From: Misgurnus anguillicaudatus
Lineage: Eukaryota > Chordata > Actinopteri > Cypriniformes > Cobitidae
Direction: 5' to 3'
Length of the DNA: 64,000 nucleotides
NCBI RefSeq assembly: GCF_027580225.2
Contig: NC_073341.2
Location: 16,800,501-16,864,500, forward strand
Below, piece by piece: positions 1 to 10,470 of this stretch. Within the stretch, counting starts at the first letter, position 1. Every line of letters starts with the position of its first letter. The translations under genes were made by a program, and so were the position numbers. The notes under the pieces are model-generated. The model saw nothing but the letters and a program-made list of their open reading frames with translations, did not search any database and was not told where the DNA came from.

Positions 1-6
1 TTTGTT

Positions 7-7
<1 letters not shown>

Positions 8-45
<38 letters not shown>
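8..45 (+). repeat. (ATT)n microsatellite of the U1 5' region
   Basis: About 12 ATT triplets just inside the element 5' end. The equivalent tract occurs in most units and appears to be the preferred site of nested insertion in this array. Confidence 0.9.
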
Positions 46-1450
46 TTTCCCCAATGGGAGTCAATGGCAGCCCTATGAACCGTACATAGGAAAATGATGA
101 AATTTGGCACAGATGTAGAGGTGGTCATAAATAGTCATGTGACCAAAAATGGGGTCTTTAGCAGTAACTCTATAGCGCCACCAGTAGTCCAAAAAATCAA
201 TGTTCAAACTGTTATAATTGGTGAACCATTTGATCTATGAAAATTCTACTTAGTACACGTGATTGCTCTCATCGTGCTTATTGAATTTGATACTTTACAG
301 TAAGACTACACCCATTACAGTAGCGGCCATTTTGAAATGTACAGTATTTCGTTTTTTCGCTACTCCTCCTTCAAATGCGGTTCAATTCTTATGAGATTTG
401 GCACAGATGATCTTTGGAGTGAGCCGCATAGAAATGACCGAACAGAATTTTGATATTGATCTTTGTTCAAAAGTAATAAATGCGCAAACTTAACGAGGTT
501 GACGCAAAAATGGTTCTGAAGCTGTAGCTCAGTCATTCTTTCATCAATTGAAATGAAATTTGGTACACTTCATGTGGACCATGAACTTGGGGTCCATGCC
601 AAATTTGGTGACAGCGCCACCTATGGGTCATGAGATAGAAAAATAGGCTATTATTGCCCATAACTTCTGAACTGTTTGTCAGAAAATTATGATCTTGATG
701 TCTATGGATTGCTTACCTCATGCCGCATCTGTAGATGTGAATTATGCCGGGTTTGACCAAACCGCCTGTCCGCCATTTTGAAATTTCAAATAAATTGTTA
801 TATTTTTTGAACTATTGGACATATCCGCGCAAAAAATGGTAAGGAGCTTCGACATGATGTCCTGAAGGTACATGGGAAGTCAGAGTACAGCGCCACCTAG
901 GGGTTATAAACTATAACAGTTCTTATTGAACTGCTTATAACTTCTGAATACATTGTCTGATATACATTTTCTTTGTGAAATTGTATTCACTGTTTTATGC
1001 CGATCGCAACGATACCTTGTTTGTCATTTTCCAACATTATGTTCAGGTGTTATTGTAAGGCATATGGTAAATGATTTTTTCGCTACTCCTTTTACAAATT
1101 TTGTGTATTTTATGTCAGGTTCTGCTCGTATAATGTTTGGAGCAATCCGCACAGATGTGACCGAACAGATTTTTGATATTCTGTTCTCTTTCTTAGAAAT
1201 ACCACTCTAAAGTTTACCGTGCCTGTGACGTTGTCTATTTGTCATAGTAATAAATTAATGTGACTGTATATTACATTGTATAGCATCACTATACATAATG
1301 ATCTGCTTGTCTTCAATTTCACTTGAACTAATGTACATTGTATTTCTGTTATTTCTACTTCTGCTGTGTCAATTCTGCATCTTTGGTGATTGACATGTTA
1401 ATCCTTTCAGCTCTCTAATCTCTTGTCTGCTGCCTCATGAACTGTGTCAA

Positions 1451-1522
1451 CTGAGTGGCGCATCTAGTTAAACCACATGCATTGAGATTCTGAGTTCCTG
1501 GGTTCGAATCCCACCTGAGTCA
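1451..1522 (+). repeat. tRNA-like module, U1 copy 1
   Basis: A 72-nt segment with an A-box-like 'tggcgcatctag' and a B box inside 'gggttcgaatccc'. Spacing and T-arm pairing are tRNA-like, and the 3' part reads cctgagtca. The 5' acceptor strand reads ctgagtg and no longer pairs, although type B copies read 'actcag', which would pair with 'ctgagt'. It is therefore a decayed tRNA-derived segment of the SINE-head kind, not a functional tRNA gene. Confidence 0.6.
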
Positions 1523-1715
1523 TGACGTTTTGTTCTTCCTCATCAATTCTTCTCAACCTGTCTGTAGTTCACATGTGTTCTATTTTTCCATGTGTGCTGT
1601 TGTTGCTCTGCATTGTGGTGCTTCTGCTGTGTCTTTCCTGCATCTTTGGTGATTGACATATGTCAATCCTTTCAGCTCTCTAATCTCTTGTCTGCTGCCT
1701 CATAAACTGTGTCAA

Positions 1716-1787
1716 CTGAGTGGCGCATCTAGTTAAACCACATGCATTGAGATTCTGAGTTCCTGGGTTCGAATCCCACCTGAGTCA
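1716..1787 (+). repeat. tRNA-like module, U1 copy 2
   Basis: Near-identical to the module 265 bp upstream, including the B box and the flanking 'tcttcctcatcaattcttc' segment. This shows a tandem duplication of a module of about 265 bp inside the unit. Confidence 0.6.
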
Positions 1788-1888
1788 TGACGTTATGTTC
1801 TTCCTCATCAATTCTTCTCAACCTGTCTGTAGTTCACATGTGTTCTATTTTTCCATGTTTGCTGTTGTTGCTCTGCATTATGGTGGTT

Positions 1889-2430
1889 CTTGCTGTGCTT
1901 TGTGAGCTTGCTGTGCTTTGTGTCCTTGCTGCGCTTTGTGAGCTCGCTATGCTTTTTGTGCTTGCTGTGCTTTGTGTGCTTTGTGAGCTTGCTGTGCTTT
2001 GTGTGCCTGCTGTGATTTGTGTAATTGCTGTGCTTGCTGTGCTTTGTGTGCTTGCTGTGCTTTGTGTGCTTGCTGTGCTTTGTGTGCTTGCTGTGCTTTG
2101 TGAGCTTGCTGTGCTTTGTGTGCCAGCTGTGATTTGTGTAATTGCTGTGCTTTGTGTTCTTGCTATGCTTTGTGTGCTTGTTGTGCTTTGTGTGCTTGCT
2201 GTGCTTTGTGTGCTTGCTGTGCTTTGTGAGCTTGCTGTGCTTTGTGTGCCTGCTGTGATTTGTGTAATTGCTGTGCTTTGTGTGCTTGCTGTGCATTGTG
2301 AGCTTGCTGTGCTTTGTGTGCTTGCTGTGCTTTGTGTGCTTGCTGTGCTTTGTGAGCTTGCTGTGCTTTGTGTGCTTGCTGTGCTTTGTGAGCTTGCTGT
2401 GCTTTGTGTGCTTGCTGTGCTGTGTGTGCA
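1889..2430 (+). repeat. 18-bp minisatellite, U1 (about 30 copies)
   Basis: Tandem copies of cttgctgtgctttgtgtg with variants ending in 'gag', 'cctgctgtgattt' and 'gtaattgctg'. Because 18 bp is six codons, frames stay open on both strands: + reads LAVLCV-type repeats (open frame 1787-2449) and - reads KHSKHT-type repeats (1808-2515). I read these as by-products of the period. Type B, C and S units carry one related copy at the same place. Confidence 0.95.
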
Positions 2431-2476
2431 TTGCGCCGAAGGTGCTTGACCCCGTGTTGCTGCTTGCAGCTATATT

Positions 2477-3996
2477 GGTCATTGTTTCTGTTAGTAAATT
2501 TTTCTTCTTCCCCAATGGGAGTCTATGGCAGCCCTATGAAGCGAATGTAAGAAAATGATGAAATTTGGCACAGTTGTAATGTTGTTCACAAATATTCATG
2601 TGGCCAAAAATGGGGTCTCTAGCTGTAACTCTATAGCGCCACCATCAGCTCAAAAATTAAATGTTCAAATGGTTATAACTTGTGATCCATTAGATCTATG
2701 AAAATTCTACTTAGTACACCTGATTGCTCTCATCCCACATATTGAATTTGATACATTACAGTAAGACTCCTCCCATTACAGTAGCGGCAATTTTGAAATG
2801 TACAGTATTTCGTTTTTTCGCTACTCCTCCTTCAAATTTGGTTCAAATGTTATGAAATTTGGCACAGGTGATCTTTGGAGTGACCCGCATAGAAATGACC
2901 GAACAGAATTTTGATATTTTTCTTTATTCAAAAGTAATTAATGCGTGAACTTAACAAGGTTGACGCAAAATTGTTTCTGAAGCTGTATCTCGGTCATTCT
3001 TTGATCAATCGAAATGAAATTTGGTACACTTCATGTCAACCATGAACTGGGGGTCCATGCCAAATTTGGTCACAGCGCCACCTATGGGTCATGAGATATG
3101 AAAAAAGGCTATTTTGCACATAACTTCTGAATCATTCGTCTGATATATATATTCTTTGTGGAATTAGTTTCACTGGTTTATGCCGATCGCAACGATACCT
3201 CGTTTGTCATTTTCCAACATTCTTTTCATGTGTTATTTTAAAGCATATGGTAAATGATCTTTTCGCTACTCCTTTTACAAATTTTGTTTATTTTATGCCA
3301 GGTTCTGCTCGTATAATGTTTGGAGCAATCCGCACAGAAATGACCGAACAGATTTTTAATATTCTGTTCTCTTTCTTAGAAATATTGCTCCAAAGTTGAC
3401 CGTGCCTGTGATGTTGTCTTTTTGTCATAGTTAATTACGGTATATTACATTTCATAGCGTTTTTGTTAAGATTGTTCTTCTTGTCTTCAACCTCACTTGA
3501 GCTTGTTGATTCTTATATACATTATATTTCTGTTATATCTGCTCTGCTGTGTCATTTCTGCATCTGTGGTGATTGGCATATGTCAATGCTTTCATCTCTG
3601 TACACTCTATTCTGCTGCCTCATGAACTGTGTCAACTAAATGGCGTATCATGTTAGTCACATGCACAGAGATTCTGAGTTCTTGGGTTCAAATCCCGCCT
3701 GGGGCAAGTTTTAATTTGTTCTATTAAAGTTTTGTTCTTTCTCACCTATTCTTCTCAACCTGTCTGTAGTTCACATATGTTCTATTTTCGTCATGTTTTC
3801 TGTTGCTGCTCTGCACTGCGGTGGTTCTGATCGGTGATTGCTATGCTTTGGGTACTTGCTGCGCCTTGTGTTCTTGATTCACCTTGGGTGTTCAATGCGC
3901 ATTGGGTCATTCATCCCTTCTATGTTGCTTGCTGTGCTTTGGGTGCTCATTGCGCTGAAGGTGCTTGGCCCCGAATCGCTGCTTGCAGCTATATTT
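2477..3996 (+). mobile_element. Array unit U2 (type C, truncated 5' end)
   Basis: It starts with 'ggtcattgtttctgttag' in place of the ggggtcaagcacc end. The sequence goes from 'cataacttctgaat' near 3120 straight to 'tctgatatatatattc', skipping about 0.3 kb present in type A, which is the type C deletion. One tRNA-like module lies at 3636-3706. There is no minisatellite; a single 'cttgctgtgctttgggtg' precedes the 3' end. The 3' inverted arm is 3960-3972 (ggtgcttggcccc). Confidence 0.7.
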
Positions 3997-4010
3997 AGGG
4001 GTCAAGCACC
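3960..4010 (+). repeat. Inverted-repeat junction U2/U3
   Basis: Left arm ggtgcttggcccc (3960-3972), right arm ggggtcaagcacc (3998-4010), with gctgcttgcagc between them. The arms pair over 13 bp with one G-T wobble. The left arm is the 3' subterminal repeat of U2 and the right arm the 5' terminal repeat of U3. Confidence 0.85.
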
Positions 4011-4943
4011 GAAGGTGCTGAGACACCTATTGGAATTGTCAGTATTATTATTATTCTGCTGTTTCTTCTTCTTCTTAGCCATAGGCGTCTATGGCAGCCC
4101 TATGAACCGTACATAGGAAAATGATGAAATTTGGCACAGTTGTAGTGGTGGTCTTAAAAAGTCATGTGACCAAAAATAGGGTCTCTAGTACTAACTCTAT
4201 AGCGCCACCAGCAGTGCAAAAATTCAATGTTCAAATGGTTATAACTGCTGATCCGCTTGATCTATGAAAATTCTACTTAGTACACGTGATTGCTCTCCTC
4301 ATGCTTGTTGTTTTTAATACCTTACAGTAAAACTCCACCCATTACAGTAGTGGCCATTTTGAAATGTACAGTATTCCGTTTATTCGCTACTCCTCCTTCA
4401 AATTTGGTTAAATTGTTATGAAATTTGGCACAGGTGAACTTTGGAGTGAGCCGCACAGAAATGACCGAACAGAATTTTGATATTTATCTTTGTTCAAAAG
4501 TAATAAATGCGCAAACTTAACGAGGTTGACACAAAAATAGTTCTGAGCCTGTATCTCTGTCATACTTTCATCAATTGAAATGAAATTTCGCACACGTCAT
4601 GTCGACCATAAACTGGGGGTCCATGCCAAATTTGGTGACAGCGCCACCTATGGGTCATGAGATATGGAAAATGGCTTTTTTTGCCCATAACTACTGAAAT
4701 GTTTGTCAGAAAATTATGATTTTGGTGTTTACGGATTCCTTGGCTCATGCCGAATCTGTCGATATGTATTATGTCGGGTTTGACCACACCACCTGTCCGC
4801 CATTTTGAAATTGGTCATAAATTGTTATATCTTTTGAACTATTGGACATATTCGTGCAAAAATAGTTAGGGAGCTTCGGCATGATGTCCTGAAGTTACCT
4901 GGGAAGTCAGAGTACAGCGCCACCTAGGGGTTATAAACTATAA

Positions 4944-4960
4944 CAGTTCTTATAGAACTG
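4944..4960 (+). repeat. Conserved 17-bp palindrome (cagttct-tat-agaactg)
   Basis: A 7-bp perfect stem with a 3-nt loop, just after 'gcgccacctaggggttataa'. The same hairpin is present in most units. Loop-side changes (tattg, tatgg, tatcg in place of tatag) leave the inner cagttc/gaactg stem intact. Its function is unknown. Confidence 0.7.
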
Positions 4961-5484
4961 CTTATATCTTCAGAATACTTTGACTGATATACATTTTCTT
5001 TGTGACATTTTATTCACTGGTTTTTGCCGATCGCAACAATACCTTGTTTGGCATTTTCCATCATTCTGTTCATGTGTTATTGTAAAGCATATGGTAAATG
5101 ATTTTTTCGCTACTCCTTTTACAAATTTTGTTTATTTTATGCCAGGTTCTGCTTGTATAATGTTTGGAGCAATCCGCACAGACGTGACTGAACAGATTTT
5201 TCTGCTGAGTGTCAATTTTTTGAGAAATACCTCTGTAAAGCGGACCATGCCTGTCATGCTGTCCCCTTGTCATATTAAAAAGAATCTGACAAAATTTGCC
5301 CATGTTGTTCATTATTGTACAAAATGTTCTTCACGAATTCAGTGCCATTTAAGTTATCTGATTGCCCTACACTTTGTATTTCTGTTTATTTTTGCTTTGT
5401 TGTGTTATTTCTGCCCTTTCAGTGATTGGCATGTCAATGTTTGCAGCTTTGAAGCCTCTTTTCCACAGCCTTTCAACCCATGAT

Positions 5485-5557
5485 TCCTCAGTGGCGCATG
5501 CGGTTAGTGCTGTGCTTTGAGAACCTGGGTTCATGGGTTCAAATCCCATGTGCAGTG
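5485..5557 (+). repeat. tRNA-like module, type B form, U3 copy 1
   Basis: It begins with tcctcag and has an A-box-like 'tggcgcatgcggttagtgc' and a B box 'gggttcaaatccc' followed by 'atgtgcagtgg'. Box spacing is tRNA-like and the acceptor stem is not convincing. A related module follows about 250 bp downstream. Confidence 0.6.
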
Positions 5558-5739
5558 GTTTTTTGTCTTAACTTTTTTTCTCACTTAAGTTTTGTGATTT
5601 TCATACTATACATTGTATTTCAGTTATTTGTGCTCTCTGTTGTCATTTCTACACTTTTGGTAATTGCTGGATATCAATGTTTATAGCTGTAAAGCTGTAT
5701 TCTATAGCTTGGACACACCAACTTAGTGGTTTAATCATT

Positions 5740-5810
5740 TACTCAGTGGCGCATGCGGTTAGTGCTGTGCTTTGGGAACATGAGGTCATGGGTTTGAATC
5801 CCAGCTCTTA
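5740..5810 (+). repeat. tRNA-like module, type B form, U3 copy 2
   Basis: Same A-box form (tggcgcatgcggttagtgc) with B box 'gggtttgaatccc'. The 3' side changes to 'agctctta', which leads into the 3' region of the unit. Confidence 0.6.
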
Positions 5811-6037
5811 CTTTCACTTATTGAGATTTCCTTTTGTGTTCCCTTTAACACGTTCTTCTCGACCTGTCTGGTTTTCCACACGTGTTATATTTTTGAAATC
5901 TTTTCTGTTGTTGCTCCGCACTGCAGTGGTTCTGCTCTGCATTTGCTTTGCTTCAGGTTCGGGCTCTGTATTGCGCGCTTTGCGCATTTGCTGCGTCGTG
6001 TGGTTTTTGCTGTGCTTTGGGTGCTCATTGCGCTGAA

Positions 6038-6089
6038 GGTGCTTGACCCCGCAATTGCTGCTTGCAGCTATATTTAGGGGTCAAGCACC
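6038..6089 (+). repeat. Inverted-repeat junction U3/U4, perfect 13-bp arms
   Basis: ggtgcttgacccc (6038-6050) pairs perfectly with ggggtcaagcacc (6077-6089). The spacer contains the palindromic gctgcttgcagc and ends in tattt. Confidence 0.9.
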
Positions 6090-8140
6090 GAAGGTGCTGA
6101 GACACCTATTGGAATTGTCAGTATTATTATTATTCTGCTGTTTCTTCTTCTTCTTAGCCATAGGCGTCTATGGCAGCCCTATGAACCGTACATAGGAAAA
6201 TGATGAAATTTGGCACAGTTGTAGTGGTGGTCTTAAAAAGTCACGTGACCAAAAATGGGGTCTCTAGTACTTACTCTATAGCGCCACCAGCAGTGCAAAA
6301 ATTCAATGTTCAAATGGTTATAACTGCTGATCCGCTTGATCCATGAAAATTCTACTTAGTACACGTGATTGCTCTCCTCATGCTTATTGTTTTTAATACC
6401 TTACATGAAAACTCCACCCATTACAGTAGCGGCCATTTTGAAATGTACAGTATTCCGTTTATTCGCTACTCCTCCTTCAAATTTGGTTAAATTGTTATGA
6501 AATTTGGCACAGGTGAACTTTGGAGTGAGCCGCACAGAAATGACCGAACAGAATTTTGATATTTATCTTTGTTCAAAAGTAATAAATGCGCAAACTTAAC
6601 AAGGATGACGCAAAAATGGTTCTGAAGCTGTAGCTCGGTCATTCTTTGATCAATTGAAATGAAATTTGGTACACTTCATGTGGACCATGAACTTGGGGTT
6701 CATGCCAAATTTGGTGACAGCGCCACCTATGGGTCATGAGATATGAAAAATTGTATTTTTTTGCCCATAACTACTGAATTGTTTGTCTGAAAATTATGAT
6801 GTTGGTGTTTACGGATTCCTTGCCTCATGTCGGGTTTGACCACACCACCTGTCTGCCATTTTGAAATTGATCATAAATTGTTATATCTTTTGAACTATTG
6901 GACATATTCGTGCAAAAATAGTCAGGGAGCTTCGGCATGATGTCCTAAAGGTACCTGGGAAGTCAGAGTACAGCGCCACCTAGGGGTTATAAACTATAAC
7001 AGTTCTTATAGAACTGCTTATATCTTTAGAATACTTTGTCTGATATACATTTTCTTTGTGACATTTTATTTACTGGTTTTTGCCGATCGCAACAATACCT
7101 TGTTTGTCATTTTCCATCATTCTGTTCATGTGTTATTGTAAGGCATATGGTAAATGATTTTTTCGCTACTCTTTTTACAAATTTTGTTTATTTTATGCCA
7201 GGTTCTGCTTGTATAATGTTTGGAGCAATCCGCACAGACGTGAGTGAACAGAATTTTCTGCTGAGTGTCAAATTTTTGAGAAATACCTCTGTAAAGCGGA
7301 CCGTGCCTGTCATGCTGTCCCTTTGTCATATTAAAAAGAATCTGACAAAATTTGCCCATGTTGTTCATTATTGTACAAAATGTTCTTCACAAATTCAGTG
7401 CCATTTAAGTTATCTGATTGCCCTACGCTTTGTATTTCTGTTTATTTTTGCTTTGTTGTGTTATTTTTGCCCTTTCAGTGATTGGCATGTCAATGTTTGC
7501 AGTTTTGAAGCCTCTTTTCCACAGCCTTTCAACCCATGATTCCTCAGTGGCGCGTGTGGTTAGTGCTGTGCTTTGGGAACCTGAGTTCATGGGTTCGAAT
7601 CCCATGTGCGGGGGTTTTTGTCTTCACTTTTTTTCTCACTTAAGTTTTGTGATTTTCATACTATACATTGTATTTCAGTTATTTGTGCTCTCTGTTGTCA
7701 TTTCTACACTTTTGGTAATTGCTGGATATCAATGTTTATAGCTGTAAAGCTGTATTCTATAGCTTGGACACACCAACTCAGTGGTATAATCGTTTACTCA
7801 GTGGCGCATGCGGTAACTGCTGTGCTTTGGGAACCTGAGGTCATGGGTTCAAATCCCAGCTCTTACTTTCACTTATTGAGATTTCCTTTTGTGTTCCCTT
7901 TAACACGTTCTTCTCGACCTGTCTGGTTTTCCACACGTGTTATATTTTTGCCATCTTTACTGTTTGTCGCTCCGCACTGCAGTGGTTCTGCTCTGCATTT
8001 GCTTTGCTTCGGGTTCAGCCTCTGTATTGCGCGCTTTCTGCGCTTTGCGCATTTGCTGCGTCGTGTGGTTTTTGCTGTGCTTTGGGTGCTCATTGCGCTG
8101 AAGGTGCTTGGCCCCGCAATTGCTGCTTGCAGCTATATTT
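6076..8140 (+). mobile_element. Array unit U4 (type B, near-duplicate of U3)
   Basis: It has an intact 5' end, and its leader is identical to that of U3 through '(ATT)n-ctgctgtttcttcttcttc'. tRNA-like modules lie at 7541-7612 and 7795-7865. Its 3' arm (8103-8115, ggtgcttggcccc) differs from that of U3 by one base, so with its own 5' end it forms a G-T wobble. Small indels, such as a missing segment near 6830 ('cctcatgtcgggtttgac'), separate it from U3. Confidence 0.75.
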
Positions 8141-8154
8141 AGGGGTCAAGCACC
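8103..8154 (+). repeat. Inverted-repeat junction U4/U5
   Basis: Left arm ggtgcttggcccc (8103-8115), right arm ggggtcaagcacc (8142-8154), with one G-T wobble. The spacer again has gctgcttgcagc. Confidence 0.85.
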
Positions 8155-10456
8155 GAAGGTGCTGAGACACCTATTGTTTTTGTTAGTATTATTATTATTA
8201 TTATTATTATTATTTTTCCGCAATGGGAGTCTATGGCAGCCCTATGAACCGTACATAGGAAAATGATGAAATTTGGCACAGATGTAGAGGTGGTCATAAA
8301 TAGTCATGTGACCAAAAATGGGGTCTTTAGCAGTAACTCTATAGCGCCACCAGTAGTCCAAAAAATCAATGTTCAAACTGTTATAATTGGTGAACAATTT
8401 GATCTATGAAAATTCTACTTAGTACACGTGATTGCTCTCATCGTGCTTATTGAATTTGATACTTTACAGTAAGACTCCACCCATTACAGTAGCGGCCATT
8501 TTGAAATGTACAGTATTTCGTTTTTTCGCTACTCCTCCTTCAAATGCGGTTCAATTCTTATGAGATTTGGCACAGATGATCTTTGGAGTGAGCCGCATAG
8601 AAATGACCGAACAGAATTTTGATATTGATCTTTGTTCAAAAGTAATAAATGCGCAAACTTAACGAGGTTGACGCAAAAATGGTTCTGAAGCTGTAGCTCA
8701 GTCATTCTTTGATCAATTGAAATGAAATTTGGTACACTTCATGTGGACCATGAACTTGGGGTCCATGCCAAATTTGGTGACAGCGCCACCTATGGGTCAT
8801 GAGATAGAAAAATAGGCTATTATTGCCCATAACTTCTGAACTGTTTGTCAGAAAATTATGATCTTGATGTCTATGGATTGCTTACCTCATGCCGCATCTG
8901 TCGATGTGAATTATGCCGGGTTTGACCAAACCGCCTGTCCGCCATTTTGAAATATCAAATAAATTGTTATATTTTTTGAACTATTGGACATATCCGCGCA
9001 AAAAATGGTAGGGAGCTTCGACATGATGTCCTGAAGGTACATGGGAAGTCAGAGTACAGCGCCACCTAGGGGTTATAAACTATAACAGTTCTTATTGAAC
9101 TGCTTATAACTTCTGAATACATTGTCTGATATACATTTTCTTTGTGAAATTGTATTCACTGTTTTATGCCGATCGCAACGATACCTTGTTTGTCATTTTC
9201 CAACATTATGTTCAGGTGTTATTGTAAGGCATATGGTAATTGATTTTTTCGCTACTCCTTTTACAAATTTTGTGTATTTTATGTCAGGTTCTGCTCGTAT
9301 AATGTTTGGAGCAATCCGCACAGATGTGACCGAACAGATTTTTGATATTCTGTTCTCTTTCTTAGAAATACCACTCTAAAGTTTACCGTGCCTGTGACGT
9401 TGTCTATTTGTCATAGTAATAAATTAATGTGACTGTATATTACATTGTATAGCATCACTATACATAATGATCTGCTTGTCTTCAATTTCACTTGAACTAA
9501 TGTACATTGTATTTCTGTTATTTCTACTTCTGCTGTGTCAATTCTGCATCTTTGGTGATTGACATGTTAATCCTTTCAGCTCTCTAATCTCTTGTCTGCT
9601 GCCTCATGAACTGTGTAAACTGAGTGGCGTATCTAGTTAACCAATTGCATTTAGATTCTAAGTTCCTGGGTTCGAATCCCACCTGAGTCATGATGTTTTG
9701 TTCTTCCTCATCAATTCTTCTCAACCTGTCTGTAGTTCACATGTGTTCTATTTTTCCATGTTTGCTGTTGTTGCTCTGCATTGTGGTGCTTCTACTGTGT
9801 CTTTCCTGCATCTTTGGTGATTGACATATGTTAATCCTTTCAGCTCTCTAATCTCTTGTCTGCTGCTTCGTGAACTGTGTCAACTGAGTGGTGCATCTAG
9901 TTAATCATATGCATTGAGATTCTGAGTTCCTGGGTTCAAATCCCACCTGAGTCATGACATTTTGTTCTTCCTCATCAATTCTTCTCAACCTGTCTATAGT
10001 TCACATGTGTTCTATTTTTCCATGTTTGCTGTTGTTGCTCTGCATTATGGTGGTTCTTGCTGTGCTTTGTGAGCTTGCTGTGCTTTGTGAGCTTGCTATG
10101 CTTTGTGTGCTTGCTGTGCTTTGTGTGCTTTGTGAGCTTGCTGTGCTTTGTGTGCCTGCTGTGATTTGTGTAATTGCTGTGCTTTGTGTGCCTGCTGTGA
10201 ATTGTGTAATTGCTGTGCTTTGTGTTCTTGCTGTGCATTGTGAGCTTGCTGTGCTTTGTGTGCTTGCTGTGCTTTGTGTGCTTGCTGTGCTTTGTGAGCT
10301 TGCTGTGCTTTGTGTGCCTGCTGTGATTTGTGTAATTGCTGTGCTTTGTGTGCTTGATGTGCATTGTGAGCTTGCTGTGCTTTGTGTGCTTGCTGTGCTG
10401 TGTGTGCATTGCGCCGAAGGTGCTTGACCACGCAATTGCTGCTTGCAGCTATATTT
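8141..10456 (+). mobile_element. Array unit U5 (type A)
   Basis: It has an intact 5' end, with (ATT)n near 8185-8213. The body is nearly identical to U1. tRNA-like modules lie at 9620-9690 and 9884-9954, and the minisatellite at 10056-10407. The 3' arm is 10419-10431 (ggtgcttgaccac, one substitution in the arm). Confidence 0.75.
10056..10407 (+). repeat. 18-bp minisatellite, U5 (about 20 copies)
   Basis: Same repeat as in U1, with fewer copies. Variant blocks such as 'cctgctgtgatttgtgtaat' recur at intervals of several copies, so the array has a higher-order pattern. Open frames cross it on both strands only because 18 is a multiple of 3. Confidence 0.95.
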
Positions 10457-10470
10457 AGGGGTCAAGCACC
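10419..10470 (+). repeat. Inverted-repeat junction U5/U6
   Basis: Left arm ggtgcttgaccac (10419-10431) and right arm ggggtcaagcacc (10458-10470); 12 of 13 positions pair. Confidence 0.85.

Larger units (their letters stand above)
1..2476 (+). mobile_element. Array unit U1 (type A, 5' end cut by the window)
   Basis: The window opens inside the 5' region of this unit, at 'ttgttag' followed by an (ATT)n tract at about 8-45. The body carries 'gcgccacc' motifs near 175, 614 and 890, and 'ttttttcgctactcct' near 352 and 1074. Two tRNA-like modules lie at 1451-1522 and 1716-1787, about 265 bp apart. An 18-bp minisatellite follows at 1889-2430. The 3' end has ggtgcttgacccc, the gctgcttgcagc hairpin and ctatatt ending at 2476. 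Nothing here looks protein-coding. The assignment to a Helentron-like non-autonomous element is inferred from the ends only. Confidence 0.7.
3997..6075 (+). mobile_element. Array unit U3 (type B, complete ends)
   Basis: It has an intact 5' end (ggggtcaagcacc, then the GCACC-GAA-GGTGC hairpin) and an intact matching 3' arm at 6038-6050 (ggtgcttgacccc). After the (ATT)n comes 'cttcttcttagccatagg', a type B leader. The palindrome cagttcttatagaactg is at 4944-4960. tRNA-like modules are at 5485-5557 and 5740-5810. It is almost identical to U4, so the two probably arose by recent tandem duplication of about 2.06 kb. Confidence 0.75.

Noticed and set aside
953..1210. Plus-strand open frame of about 85 residues (reading SDIHFLCEIVF...) repeated in type A units.
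   Set aside because: It opens with TTG in most copies, is frameshifted or stopped in others (for example U7), and follows the conserved DNA of the third body block. I see no protein signature.
1787..2449. Hydrophobic repeat protein that could be read as a membrane protein (LAVLCV repeats).
   Set aside because: The hydrophobicity comes from T-rich repeat DNA. The start lies in the tRNA-like module and the end in the element terminus.
3960..4010. A Rho-independent terminator or riboswitch.
   Set aside because: The hairpin followed by a T-poor tatatt lies at element junctions in eukaryotic repeat DNA. The arms belong to two different neighbouring elements.
4944..4960. Steroid-receptor response element.
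   Set aside because: The half-sites are in the opposite (everted) order to AGAACAnnnTGTTCT, so the resemblance is only compositional.
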